DNA of 64,000 nucleotides from contig CP154954.1 in the NCBI GenBank assembly GCA_039621445.1, forward strand, positions 50,013,847 to 50,077,846, read 5' to 3'. The stretch is from Euglena gracilis (Eukaryota > Euglenida > Euglenophyceae > Euglenales). Positions 53,349 to 63,780 of this stretch are shown piece by piece. Below the pieces are notes generated by a model, which saw only the letters and a list, made by a program, of their open reading frames with translations, ran no database searches and was not told the origin of the DNA. The stretch's first letter is position 1. The number at the start of each line of letters is the position of its first letter. Both the position numbers and the translations under genes were made by a program.

Positions 53349-55684
53349 ATGGCCTCCGCAAACAACACGTTGCCTGCCGCACACAAGAGGGGCCGCAAGG
53401 CCAAGGCAGACGCGGGGCTGAACGTCTGTCTCGACTACCTGAAGGGGAAGTGTACGCGAGAGCGCCCTGTGGTCGGCCATCCAGTTCTTCGACACACGAC
53501 AACAGCCAGTTCCATGCCCCGCTCCCTGGCATAGAACCCTTTTCATCGGGTCCAAGACAATTTTCATCTTTTGCACAAAGTGGAGAGAATTTCTGTGTCT
53601 TTCTGTGCTTTTTCTTGACACATGCTTGCATGCGTGTGTTTGTGCATGTGTACGTGTACGCGTGTGTGTGTGTGGGTGTGGGTGGGTGGGCGGGCGGGTG
53701 GGTGAGTGGGTGTGGGTTGTGTTGGGGGGGGGGGCTGCGGGCGTGCGTGTGTCTGTGTTTGCAACATCATGATTGTGTTTGCAACATCGTGATTTCCCCC
53801 ACCTCATCACAGCCTGGAGAAAATTCTGGAGAAAATTCTCCAGAAACTCTGGAGAAAATTCCCTCTGTAATTTGTCACGTAATTAGATGATCAATACCCC
53901 GCTGGATGCCAGCGTTTTACCAAAGTATCCCTGCCGGTTTACTCCAAATTGCTTGGAATTTTCAGGTAGTGGGTTGGTCGGCCGGCCGCAGTGGTCCCAG
54001 TGCCGCTTTGTCCACCCAGACCTCACGGCGTACCAGCAGCTGTCGGAGGCGGTGGAGGCGCAGGCCGGGCGGGAGATGTGCGAGGTGTGGGCCATGACCG
54101 GCCAGTGCAAGTTCGGCGCCAAGTGCAACAAGCTGCACCCCGCCCAGAGCCACCGTTTTCCTCGTTTATTGAATCGCTTTTCTCCCCGCTTCTTTCTGAC
54201 GAGAGTGTTTCAGGTTTCCTAAAAAAGGCCCGGCGGCCACGAGGTTTGAACTGGGTCAGATTGGCTTGAACAGGGGAGAGTCTGGGTGCGGTCTCCAAGC
54301 AGATACAAATAAAACTCCGCTGTCCAGCAAATTCAATTAAAAAAGCACAAGAAGAGGGAAAATAATTTGGCATCTTTCGGCGAGAACAGGTCGATGGCGG
54401 GGAAAAAGGTCCGATTCCCCGCCTCTCTTGACCACCACCCATCTCCCCAAAAACATTCCAGAAAGTCCAACAATCCCCAAACAGACAGGCACACGGAGTA
54501 TGAACGCTCAAAGAAAATTGACCCCCCCCCCCGTCCCCCCAGCCTGCCCGCTCCGCGGCCGGTGCCCGGCCGGGGCCCTGCAGCCCCGTCATGGTGACCA
54601 ACCCCGCCGGCCCCGGGCAGATCATCGCCCTTCCGGCTGCGGCGGCCGCCACCGACGCCGGCACCGCAGCGGCGGAGGCCCCGGCCGCCGCCGAGGACGA
54701 GGGCGCCGGGGAGGAGGATGTGCCGGGGAACCCGCCCTTCGCTGGGCCGGCCGTTGTGTCGGCGGCCCCAGACCTGACGGCCAGACGCCCAAGGCAAGGA
54801 AAACCCCAAGGGCAGGGGTTGCTGGGACTCAATTGGGTTTTTCCGCTTGCCCTGAGGGGTTCCAGCCAGAAGACGACTGGAATGAATTTCTTCATCTTGG
54901 TCCGGCTGGGAACCACCAAAAAAAAAACAACGTTTTTTTTTCAACAAAAAACTGCCGAAAACGTGTGGCTTGGAGCAAGTTTACAACCTGGAAGTTTCTG
55001 CTGAGGCTGCTGGAAAAATAAATGCGTCCTGCCGACAACCAGGAATTGCAGCTGCCTCACCTCGGGTGCCTGCAAGTAGCAGAGTTTGAGAAGTTCGCCG
55101 AGAGCATGCGGAAGATCCTACCAGAGGAGGAGGAGGAGTTCTGCTGGCGTGCAGCGCTGCCTGTCAAATCGCTTTTTGCATCTGCCAGAAATATGCAATG
55201 CCCCTGATGGCCACATGTGAGTGGTAGGGCCCGAGAATATTTTTTTAAAAAAATTGGTGACCTGGGTGTGGGGTAGGCCTTGCCTGGGGGGTGGGGTCAG
55301 ACCCAGTAGGCACCCGCTTTATTTTTGGTGCAGGAGCCTATTTGGAGCGTAGATTCAAACCCAAAAAAAAATGGGTCGTGGGTTCGATATAACAAGTTCC
55401 CTCAAAAAGAAACCTGCTGGGGGCGCTGGCGACAGCCTTCTGGCAAGGATGCGAAGGAGTTGGCGGAGGACTCCGCCCCCGCATACTCTGTGGCGCGGCG
55501 CTTCGTACAGTCCGTCTTGGGGCTGGGCCATACCATTGCTAACTCCTCACCCCCGTCGGGGGGTGGAGGGGGAGTGCTGGTTTTGTTTGATGCAAAAACC
55601 GCCATTTCCCCCCCAGAGCAACGGCATCGCAGGGACAGCGTGCTGCTCGACATCTTCCGGGACCTGAACCTCGTGTCCTGCTGA
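53349..55684 (+). CDS. CCCH zinc-finger protein, locus Z2 (tandem paralogue of Z1)
   Basis: Probable RNA-binding protein closest to Z1. Exons: 53349-53468 (ATG; MASANNTLPAAHKRGRKAK then [14 protein letters not shown]), 54001-about 54154 (finger 1 end CRFVHPDL; finger 2 [16 protein letters not shown] and NKLHPAQ), 54543-about 54793 (SPVMVTNPAGPGQIIALP, Ala/Glu-rich, VSAAPDLTAR), 55080-55162 (EFEKFAESMRKILPEEEEEF then CWRAALP), 55436-about 55526 (SVARRFVQSVLGL) and 55617-55684 ([19 protein letters not shown] 55682-55684). Both fingers keep all Cys and His. Compared with Z1 there is an extra intron just before DSVLLDIF; its donor is not a clear GT. The exon 2-3 phase also needs a non-obvious donor. 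The acceptor of exon 1 (TTCAG, about 53327-53331) implies an untranslated first exon upstream. Confidence 0.8.
53640..53775. repeat. GT-rich degenerate microsatellite
   Basis: GTGTGT, GGGTGGGTG and GTGCGTGT runs in the first intron of Z2. A matching CA-rich patch lies at 53050-53110. Confidence 0.85.
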
Positions 55685-55699
55685 GTGGGCGGGGCCTGT

Positions 55700-56460
55700 T
55701 GGTTGCCACCTGCTGCTGGCAATTAAGCGTCGTCGCAGCGGGGGTGTCGCAGGCAGGGGCGACATCCATCATGCTTCGCTCCCATCGCCGTCAATCTCCA
55801 TTTCTCTCCACCCCACCGGTTGGCCGTTTTTTTTTTCCATCCAACAGCTGACATTGCAACTGGCAGGCACATTGCTTGCCGGGATGACCTGCACCCCGAC
55901 CAACGCTTCCATCCAGGCGATGAGCCCCTGCACTGCACACCAGCCACCAATATTTTTGCCGTGCTGCTCTGTTTCAGAGACCCATTGGCGTCTATCCCTG
56001 GCATGCAATTGCTGAGGCACCGCTTTCCAAGGTGATTGCGTTTTTCCTTTCCGAAGTGTTAACCTGTTTGGTAAATGCACCCTCACCCCACATAAAGTTT
56101 GCCACCAGGGGGGGTGTTTGCCTTCCTGTTTCCCCCTTTATGTAGGCACTGGCTTTGCCTGGAGAGGTCCATTTTTCCAAAGAGGTTCTTTTTGTTGCAG
56201 TTTGGCGAGATAACCTACCCCCCCTCCACCCCCAGGAAGTTGACCTCCACAAAAGAAAATTTTCGGGGGCCGGTGTTGGGGAACCGTCCCCCGGGGCCTC
56301 AAAAAATTGGCCTCTCCGGTGCTGAAGGGACCGGCATTCTTTGGAGGGGAAATTGATGACTGCCCCGAGGCCAAGGAATCGATTGCCCCTCTCTCAAACG
56401 CCCTTCAAGCCGTTTCCCAAAGGTGCCAATCGGCCCAATGTGCAGGGATCCTCACATGTC
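55700..56460. other. 3' flank of Z2; no gene seen
   Basis: Unique, mixed-composition sequence with short frames and no repeat arrays. A possible acceptor-bounded piece at 55840-56030 carries no recognised product. Confidence 0.35.
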
Positions 56461-56464
56461 CTGA

Positions 56465-56560
56465 AAAGGAAATTCACGGAAATTCACGGAGGATCACGGA
56501 ATGGGCAGAAGGCCATTTTCACGGAAATCACGGAAATTCACGGAAATTCACGGATGAGGA
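56465..56560. repeat. GGAAATTCAC minisatellite
   Basis: About seven copies or partial copies of the ten-base unit GGAAATTCAC, interrupted once by GAATGGGCAGAAGGCC. Two related GGAAAATCAC units recur at 57328-57350 beside the M5 copy. Confidence 0.75.
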
Positions 56561-56710
56561 GGGGGTTCGGAAAAAAATTTTGGTCTTTTTTTTTGAATGT
56601 GTTTTGTTGGCGCAGACACATTTTGATGGGATGCTTTGCTTATTCTCTGCCTTTCCAAGCAGACAATGTCGTCCAATTCATTTTTTTTTGTAATTTTTCT
56701 TCCTAGCCAG

Positions 56711-56896
56711 GACACCCCACTGAAGCAGTTGGATTTTTGGGAGTCGGTGAAGAAGCAAAACCTCACCCAGACAATCACAGATGATTTTGTGGCCGTTTTC
56801 CTCCATTCCGGTCTCCCAGTCACAAAATTAAACCTCGAAAGCATCAGAGGCGTTCTCCAAAAATACACACAAGTTGAGGGTGTCTGGGTTTTATGA
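56711..56896 (+). CDS. Possible hAT-type transposase-related exon
   Basis: After a TTTTTCTTCCTAGCCAG acceptor the plus frame reads LKQLDFWESVKKQNLTQTI, then DDFVAVFLHSGLPVTKLNLE and SIRGVLQKYT, stopping at 56894-56896, or splicing at a GTTGAG donor after 56872. The pattern DFV..FL.SG.P..KL....LR..L.KY is typical of the segment after the BED finger in hAT-derived proteins (CGGBP1-like). It is too short for a whole transposase and I found no further exons, so it is either a relic or one exon of a domesticated gene. It fits the presence of hAT-like MITEs in this window. Confidence 0.42.
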   Translation, partial: DTPLKQLDFWESVKKQNLTQTITDDFVAVFLHSGLPVTKLNLESIRGVLQKYTQVEGVWVL

Positions 56897-57104
56897 CCTT
56901 CCACCTTCCTGCCCAGGCTGCATGTGGAAGGGCAATCGCTACATCGGTCTGCTGACAGGGTTTTGGCAACACATTTAGGGGGCAATCAAGAAAAAAATTC
57001 AAGGACAAAAGGTTGTTTTTTCCCCTCCTGTATGTTTTTTATTTTCATATGCAGGTGTGAATAGGAACTGGGGGATCTCCAGGACTATATTATATATATT
57101 ACCC

Positions 57105-57345
57105 CCCCCCTATGTCCAACGACCCCCCTATGTCCAATGACCACCCCCCGGGTAAGAGGACACCTTTTCGGAGGTTTGACCAATTTTTTGGTCCCGGCAT
57201 GAAGCGCCGGGACGAAAAATTTTGCCCAAAATTTTGCCAAAAATTTGGCCAAAGTGCCATTTTTGACACTTTTTTGGACAAAAATTTGTCAAAATTGCCC
57301 AAAATTTTCGGCGCAAAGCGCCGGAAGGGAAAATCACGGAAAATC
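57105..57345. mobile_element. M5 element copy b
   Basis: TATGTCCAACGACCCCC, TATGTCCAATGACCACC, GAGGACACCTTTTCGGAGG and TTTGACCAATTTTTGGTCCC, then GTGCCATTTTTGACACTTTT and the hairpin CGGCGCAAAGCGCCGG (57309-57324). It matches 34880-35100 closely but is cut off before the right end. Adjoins GGAAAATCACGG repeats. Confidence 0.6.
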
Positions 57346-57399
57346 ACGGATACATTTTGGCCTCGGCCAGCACGGACGTGTGAGGATCCCTGCAATGTG

Positions 57400-59390
57400 T
57401 ATCCCCCCCCAACCTCTCCCCAGGACTCACCGTGACAATCCCCCCTGTGTCAACCACACTTTTCTGGGACACAACCCAGTCTGTTTATCAGTGCCAACAG
57501 CATTTTCTTTGAACGTTGTGGTGCCTTGGACAAGGGGGGGAAAGATACCCAAGAAGGGGTGGAGCCCCATTTTTCCATAAACTGTCGAAAAAATACAAAT
57601 TCCCCATCCAATACTCCTCCTGCCCCCAAGCACCTCCGTCTCACACCGTCACAACGTCACAGAGCAATTGCATTCATGCCCACACACTCACAGACACACA
57701 CGTCTGTACACATTCACCCCCCCGGCTCTCACGACGAAATTTTCCAGTCATCTATATACCTGCAGCTGCACACCATTTTGGGCCGACAAGACGTTGGTCA
57801 GAACGAAACCCACAACCCACTTGCCCCCCCCCCCCCGGCTGCAGGGTTTCAGCAAGGGCTGGAACATACTGGGGTCGATTGTTCCTGAGGAAGTGTGGAA
57901 GGCCAAATCGTCACGCCGTGGTGGGTGGGGGTTTCCCATGCTCAAAAAACTTCCTGGAACATGTTTGAAGATGTTTGCGAGCATCCTCCAACGTCCTTTA
58001 ACTCATATGTATGCCCCCCAGCTCATTGGACCCCTGGCTTGGTGGCTTCGCGGACTGCAGTCAACTTGTCTGTCCCAAGTCTTAGGTGGTCAACTTCCCA
58101 AATATGTTTTTTAGCCTTTCTTTGCACAATTGCGCAAACGAATGCTGGCTGGCAGAAAGAACGTGTTACAGGGCATAAATATGCGAAAGGGGGGAACGTG
58201 GCATTTGATCCACAGTCATGCATCCGTTCCAGAAAACCAGGAACGACCGAAAGTTGGCCCCCTGATGCCGAAGGCGACGGAATTTTTTTTTGGAGTTGTG
58301 CCGAAATGCATTGAGTTTGAGCCATTTAGTCCCAAAGTGGCCAAAGTGACCAGTCCCAACCCCCCTCCCCCTAGGTAGGGCAGAAGTGGATACCCGAAAT
58401 TTCTCAGGGCCCCGCCAAGGAAACTGTCAAGCCTGCCATATTGTCCCGTTTGTCATTATGGGGTGTTGTGATGATCCCCGTTGTTGGACAAAGCTGTCTG
58501 GTGACAGTCCCCCAGAGGGTAATAAATCCACCGAAGTGGGGTGAAAGTTCTTCAATGGAACTCTTTTTTTTGAATGGGCCACTTCCAAAGAGACCCCACC
58601 AATGTCCATTCTTTGTACAAATTTGTTGTGGCTTAATTCCTTTCGCAAACCGGAGAGAAATAGCCTTGGGTTTATCTTGGCCGAACAGGAATGCACACTG
58701 AGGATATCTGTGGGGCCAACACTGCGGGATGGGTACCCCCATTGTAGCGTCGCCCACACATTTCTCAGGTTGAGCACAATCTGCATTTTGAAAAAAATTT
58801 ATGATAAGAAGGCCTCCACAAACCAAATGTGTGTGCCCTGTTGTATTGCTCTGACAGAAATCCATTTGTCATTGATCAAAATTTCGATCAATTTTGAGGG
58901 AAAGAATTTCTTGAAAAGAAAGAATTTTTTTTCATTTTCCTCAAATATGACAAACAATGCAAGGAAGTATCCAAGACGCAAAATGAAGCCATTGGAACGT
59001 CTTTTCCACCAATTTGTTTTTTTTTATCTCGCTCTGTGCATAGCCTGAGTTCGGCCGGTTTAAAATTATGGCAAAATTTTTGCTGTCACATGCGTGGACA
59101 ATTCCAAAAAATTTTGAGAGTAATTAGAAGATAAGTTGGGAGATCTTCAACACAGCCCTGGAACGCCATTAAAACCATTTCATGCTGGAGCACCCCCCCC
59201 CCACGTCCAACATATATCCCCTGTCTGTTCGGACCACATTTCTTTGCCACCATAATTGAAGTTTTGCTGTTACTGAACAACTGCTTCTCATGAACACTCG
59301 CTCTTCGGCGTGTCACTTTTGTTACCCAATGGTTCGTTGGACACAGGGGGGTGAGTAAGAAACCCCCTCAACGCCCTCCTTCCTCCCCAG
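57400..59390. other. No gene seen; fragments of M6 and A/T-rich sequence
   Basis: 57540-58100 is mixed sequence with short frames. 58400-58520 resembles M6 (GGAAACTGTCAAG and GGTGACAGTCCCCC). 58530-59300 is A/T-rich; a 148-codon frame there has no motif and low-complexity composition. Confidence 0.4.
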
Positions 59391-59394
59391 TGCC

Positions 59395-59625
59395 CAGTGG
59401 GCTGTGCCACCGCAGCCACACACCCGCACGACTCGCCACCCAACCGCTGTAACGCGACGGCGGGGGCCGGGCCACCCGCCCCGCCGTCCTCCCCCCGCCC
59501 AGTGCCCCCTCCCCGCCGGGGCGATCCGAGGCGCGGCCCGCAACGGGGCGAGGTGGCTGGGGCAGCCAGCGCCGTACAGTAAGGCCCCTGTGCCCGCCTT
59601 GAGGCCATGGATTCCCTTCACCGGC
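59395..59625. repeat. Duplicated GC-rich block, copy b (partner 49310-49720)
   Basis: Uninterrupted version of the block at 49310-49720. Open on both strands; the minus frame GLKAGTGALLYGAG is partly kept in copy a. It lies downstream of the ART gene in the minus sense and might be a further exon, but no domain is recognisable. Confidence 0.45.
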
Positions 59626-60439
59626 CTTTCACGCGAACAATTGGGTGGGTTTGGTCCTGGCCAGCCGAAGAGAACTGCACCCACCAGATAGGCAGGAATT
59701 TTTTCATTGGTGGAAGATGTGCCTTGCCGCAGACTGTGGAAAGTTTCCAAGTCAGTCTTATTCTCCAAACACGGCTGAACAATTGCAGAGAATGAAAAAG
59801 AAAGAAACACAACTGACCCCCCCCCCCCCAAACAAGACCCCCCCAAAATATGACCCTCCCCCCTGGGGTCTGGGGTGATCAAGCAAAAATCAAAAAATAA
59901 CACTCCTCCTTCTCAGGGTAAAAAATTTTCCTTGAGATATCATTGAAAACCGCAATTTCAACTCCAAAAATACATGGTAAATGTCAACCAACACCAACTT
60001 TTACATCGCGTGAGGCGCCGAAGGAAAGTTTTTATTGTTTTGGGAAACTGATAAAGGATTTTTTTTTTCGGGCCTGGGTCGGTCAAGAAAAAATCCAGGA
60101 AGACACCCTGGAGGTTTCCAGCAACAGACCAAAGAATAAGACCCGGGTGTCATTTTTTGGTGGAGGTTTGACAAATTCAAGCTTCGATAACGAAGGCGTT
60201 GTTTCTTTCTTCCCCAGGAAAAGTACCCCCAGTTTACCCACGAGTCATGCCCATGGTTCATTAAGTGAATCTGTGCTCAAGACCCCCGGTGGAGAGGGCT
60301 TGGGGGACTTATCTTGACCTGCAATGTGCTCCTGACATCGTGACATGTGCAGTGGAGCCTCTCTTTCGCAATCGAGGGAAATTCGGATGGGGGAGGAGCT
60401 GCACGGGACCTCAACCCCCCTCCCCCTTCTCCCCCGATC

Positions 60440-60640
60440 AGCCAGTGACCAGGGGATTTCTTAAGCCGGAGGGGACCCCATCTCGGGGGGGGGGGGGGGG
60501 GGGTCCAGCAAGCCAGCAGCTCAAATCCAGCCAGCAGCCCAAATCGGGGCTGGGAGCCTCCCCGGGGGGGGAGGGGGGGCTGGGAGCAGGCTTTTGCTCA
60601 AGGAATTGCAGTCCCCCCGGGGGGGGGGGGCTTACCCCAG
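60440..60640. repeat. GCTGGCTGG-type poly-G/poly-C repeat (M2-related)
   Basis: GATTTCTTAAGCCGGAGGGG, a G-run, GTCCAGCAAGCCAGCAGC and CAAATCCAGCCAGCAGCCC, then further G-runs. A piece with the same opening (GGGGATTTCTTAAAGACCCC) is at 63825-63900. Confidence 0.45.
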
Positions 60641-60906
60641 ATGTCCCTTCTTCTATCCCCCTTTTGAGACAACGCCTTCACATCATCTTTACTGTAACGA
60701 CACACCAGGCAGACACAACGTCGCCGACTTCACAGAATCCTTTTGATTTGTTGCCAAATCGACACCCCATGATGGCGCCCCCCAAACACTCTCCTCAAGC
60801 CCGACCACACACAATAAGAGTTGCTTCGGAAGGGCTGCGCTCCGTCTGAAAAACCTTCATGTGGGGTAAAACGTTGGAAGTTGTTCGCTTTGAACCACAC
60901 AGGGAG

Positions 60907-61793
60907 TCAAAGGGCCTGGCCGGCTGTCACACGGAACATCGTGTTGGCATCGAAGAGCACTTCCTCCTCCTCCGGGTACCACATCCAGAGCGCTTCTCCA
61001 GGTGTGGGAATAAAACGGTCCCAGCCATCACCTTTCCGGGGGCAGCAAGGAGGGGCGGCTGTCCGGTAGCACCTGATACTCCCTGGGTTTTGCCTGGGTG
61101 TGCCCACAGTGGCCAGGCTGCAAGGAACCAATGGAAGCAAACGGCACCAAACCCATTGGAGGGGGGCCCCGGGCGGGACAGTGCGTCGATTTTGCGGGCC
61201 GTCATGCTGTGCAGGAAGAACAGCGACCCCTCGGCCCCCTTCGCGAACTCCTCCGCCACCCGCTGGCTGCGGGACGCGCTGCCGCGTGGTGGGACTGTTG
61301 AAATGCAGGGGGGGGTGTATGGGAAGGCCTAATGGGGGTCGTAATCCAACACCCTCCAGGTCGCATTGTTGGACCCCTGCCAATAACACCAGCCATAACA
61401 CCAATGCTATAAATAATAATATGTATTAATTAATAAAATAGATTCTTAAAAAAATATCAATTATTCATATACACAAATTAAGATCAGAATATATTAATCA
61501 TCATCATCATCATCAAAATAAAATAAAATAAAATGGAAATTCTATCATACTAACTTATCTGACACAGGCTTCTTTCTACCAATCCCGGGGGGTGCCTTGT
61601 GCTATGGGGTGCCTACCCATAGCACAAGCAGGGGTTCAGTCTTGGGTTCCAAAGCCTGCCGGCCCAGGCAAAGCTTCCTTGAAAATAGCCAGTTTCAAGC
61701 CCTTGGTACCGAAATGCTGCTATAGCACCGCCCACCCCAAAACCGACCCCCCGGGGGGGGGACGATGCTTGCCCACAGCACCGTGCCACCCAC

Positions 61794-61870
<77 letters not shown>

Positions 61871-62528
61871 ACTTCTTTGAAAAGAAGCCTGCTCATTAGA
61901 ATCCGTGAACACAGCAGGCCACCTCAGAGAAGCGCGGGATGGGCCCAACCACGTCAGAAAAAGCAGGCCAACACACGCAGCCTCCCTGTCGGACCAGGGC
62001 GGCCCGCCGCAGCAAGTGCGGTCTTGTTGGCCAGAGCTTCAAACAGTACCAACCTGCAGCAAATCGTGCAGCAACATGCTGCAATCAACGTGCTGCAACC
62101 AACGTGCAGCAAGGAGGGGCGCCAATGAGTGGGCCGGTGTAGATTTTTTTCCAATTTTAATTCACATTTTAATTATTTAATTTTAATTCATTAAATTTTT
62201 TTATTCGCCTGTTTCAGATTTTTTTTTGCCTTGGCGCCTTGCGGCATTGCGGGGCAGGAGGGGGGCGGGGCCGTCCTGGGTGGTACGTGCCGACGCCGAA
62301 CCGGCAGTCGATGCCGCGGTACAGCTTGCCCGCGTACGGCGGCAGCGCCGCCAGCGCCTGGGCGATGGCCCAGATGAGGGGCCGGAAGTAGGCGATGCCC
62401 GCGGTGTCCGGCAGGCGCATGGCGCGGTTCATCGCCTGGTAGAGCTGGTCGCCCCCCTCGCCCTCCCCCCGCTCGTACGCCAGCTCGTACGTGTAGACGT
62501 ACACCGCACTCAGCCAGTCAGTCACCCC
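60907..62528 (-). CDS. Mono-ADP-ribosyltransferase (ART-fold) protein
   Basis: Predicted to transfer ADP-ribose from NAD to a protein target. Minus-strand exons: 62528 to about 62287 (after a CCCCCCAG acceptor; TDWLSAVYVYTYELAYERGE, DQLYQAMNRAMRLPD, AIAQALAALPPYAGKLYRGI), possibly 62060-61953 (LLRRAALVRQGGCVCWPAFSD), about 61294-61178 (SASRSQRVAEEFAKGAEGSL, FFLHSMTARKIDALS) and 60992-60907 (LWMWYPEEEEVLFDANTMF, RVTAGQAL, TGA). In order these give the R of LYRG, an S-x-S and the E-x-E of EEEEVLF, the R-S-E triad of arginine-type ARTs, and the LPPY..LYRG and I..LS words are also family-typical. Exon phases in the middle are not resolved, and the N-terminal exons and true start are not located. 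A GT microsatellite sits in an intron. Members occur widely in protists; bacterial effectors share the fold, but the introns show a nuclear gene. Confidence 0.72.
61500..61535. repeat. CATCAT and AAATA short repeats
   Basis: A short (CAT)n run followed by (AAATA)n in an A/T-rich intron segment of the ART gene. Confidence 0.7.
61795..61867. repeat. (GT)n microsatellite
   Basis: A pure GT tract of about 73 bp inside an intron of the ART gene. Confidence 0.98.
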
Positions 62529-62554
62529 CTGGGGGGTGGGGTGGGACAGGTGTT

Positions 62555-62955
62555 ACCCCCCCCCCCTTGTCTAGGCACCGGAAAAGATGGGTAAGAACCG
62601 GGGGGGGGGGTGGGTGCTTACTTTGCCAAAATATGGGTAAGAACCAGGGGGGTGGTGCTTAGACAAGGGGGAAATTTTTGACTGCAAAAAAAAAAATCCG
62701 GCGCTTCGCGCCAAAAAGGGAAAATTGCCCTTATTTTGGAGGTCCACTGCCGAACTTACACACATTTGGATGCAGAAATCAACAATACCAAATCAGGTCT
62801 CAGAAATTGCAGAAATTTGGAAGTTTTTGAGAAATTTCCGTTAAAATGCAAACAAAATAAAACTCCCCGTACGATGACTTTTAAAAAGATGGGTAAGAAC
62901 CGGGGGGGTGCTTAGACAAGGGTGGTGCTTAGACAAGGGGGGGGGTAAGCAATGG
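62555..62955. mobile_element. Foldback element, family M9
   Basis: The left end is CCCCCCCTTGTCTAGGCACC; the right end is GGTGCTTAGACAAGGGGG. GATGGGTAAGAACCGGGGGG occurs near both ends, and extra copies are present at about 62636 and 62890-62940. The core is A/T-rich with CCGGCGCTTCGCGCC (62698-62712). It lies immediately upstream of the first recognised ART exon. Confidence 0.6.
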
Positions 62956-63124
62956 TACAACTGAGAGCTTTGTTCATGCCTCCCCTCGCCGCTGTGGGAC
63001 GTGGACCCGGGGCGTGGAGTGGGTGGTGGGTGGGAGGGTGGTGGGGCGACCCACCCACCCAGCCACGGTGGTCCAGTACAAAGAAAATCCTTCAAAGCCA
63101 AAGGGGAAATTGTCACTTACCCTC

Positions 63125-63250
63125 CCCCCCCTATGTCCGACGACCAGTAACCTCTGTCCTCTGACCGGGGGGGGGGGGGCGGTTGTTGGACATAGGGTAG
63201 TGACCAAAAAAGGTGTCCTCTGACCGGGGGGGGGGGGGCGTTAGACACAG
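63125..63250. mobile_element. M5 element fragment
   Basis: CTATGTCCGACGACCAGTAA, CCTCTGTCCTCTGACCGGGG, GTTGTTGGACATAGGG and GTGTCCTCTGACCGGGG. These are the ends of M5 in alternating orientation. A GGCGCTTTGC hairpin half is at 63310-63319. Confidence 0.55.
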
Positions 63251-63532
63251 GGTCGGGGAAAAAAAGTTTGCCGAAACCCCCCCAAAAAACAGGTCAAAAT
63301 TTTCCTTCCGGCGCTTTGCACCCCCATTTCCAGCCCTGTCAACAGATATTTACATAAATAGCACCCAAAACTGACATCCTTGGACGATTTTGTGGCGGAG
63401 GTCATGTCAAGAGAACATGCAAAGAAAAAAAAATGCAAACACAGGTTGGTGACCAATGTAAAGAGGCTCTGTGATGGAAAACACCGGTCACAGAAACGAA
63501 ACGGAATCACAGCGACGCAACCATAACGCAAC

Positions 63533-63621
63533 TTCCTTCAACAACCGCAGGCACTATATCCCCGGTGGAGCGCTCGTAATACACAAAACTCCCCGGAGGG
63601 AACATTTTAATGGACGATGGG
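63533..63621 (-). CDS. Possible Tudor/Agenet-like exon, perhaps of the ART gene
   Basis: After a strong acceptor (CTCCTCTACCCCGCAG, minus strand) the frame reads SSIKMFPPGSFVYYERST then GDIVPAVVEG before a GTTGCG donor. The pattern P.G..V.YYE...G...PA.V is that of small Tudor/Agenet-type beta-barrel modules. It lies 1 kb upstream of the first ART exon on the same strand, so a fused architecture is possible. One short exon only; the assignment is tentative. Confidence 0.38.
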
Positions 63622-63714
63622 CTGCGGGGTAGAGGAGAAGGGCGGAAGAAAAGCCTTTCGGGGCTGGCAAACCTCCGGTTTTCACACACGTGCAAAAAAA
63701 AACATCAAACCTCC

Positions 63715-63780
63715 GAAAAGGTGTCCTCTGACCGGGGGGGGGGGTCGTTGGACATAGGGGGGTCATTGGACATGGCGGGG
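63715..63780. repeat. M5 terminal fragment
   Basis: AAACCTCCGAAAAGGTGTCC, TCTGACC, a G-run, CGTTGGACATAGGGGGGTCA, TTGGACATGG: the inverse of the left end of the 57105 copy. Confidence 0.6.

Noticed and set aside
58602-59048. 148-codon plus-strand open frame
   Set aside because: A/T-rich, Phe/Lys/Ser-biased, with no motif or splice context.
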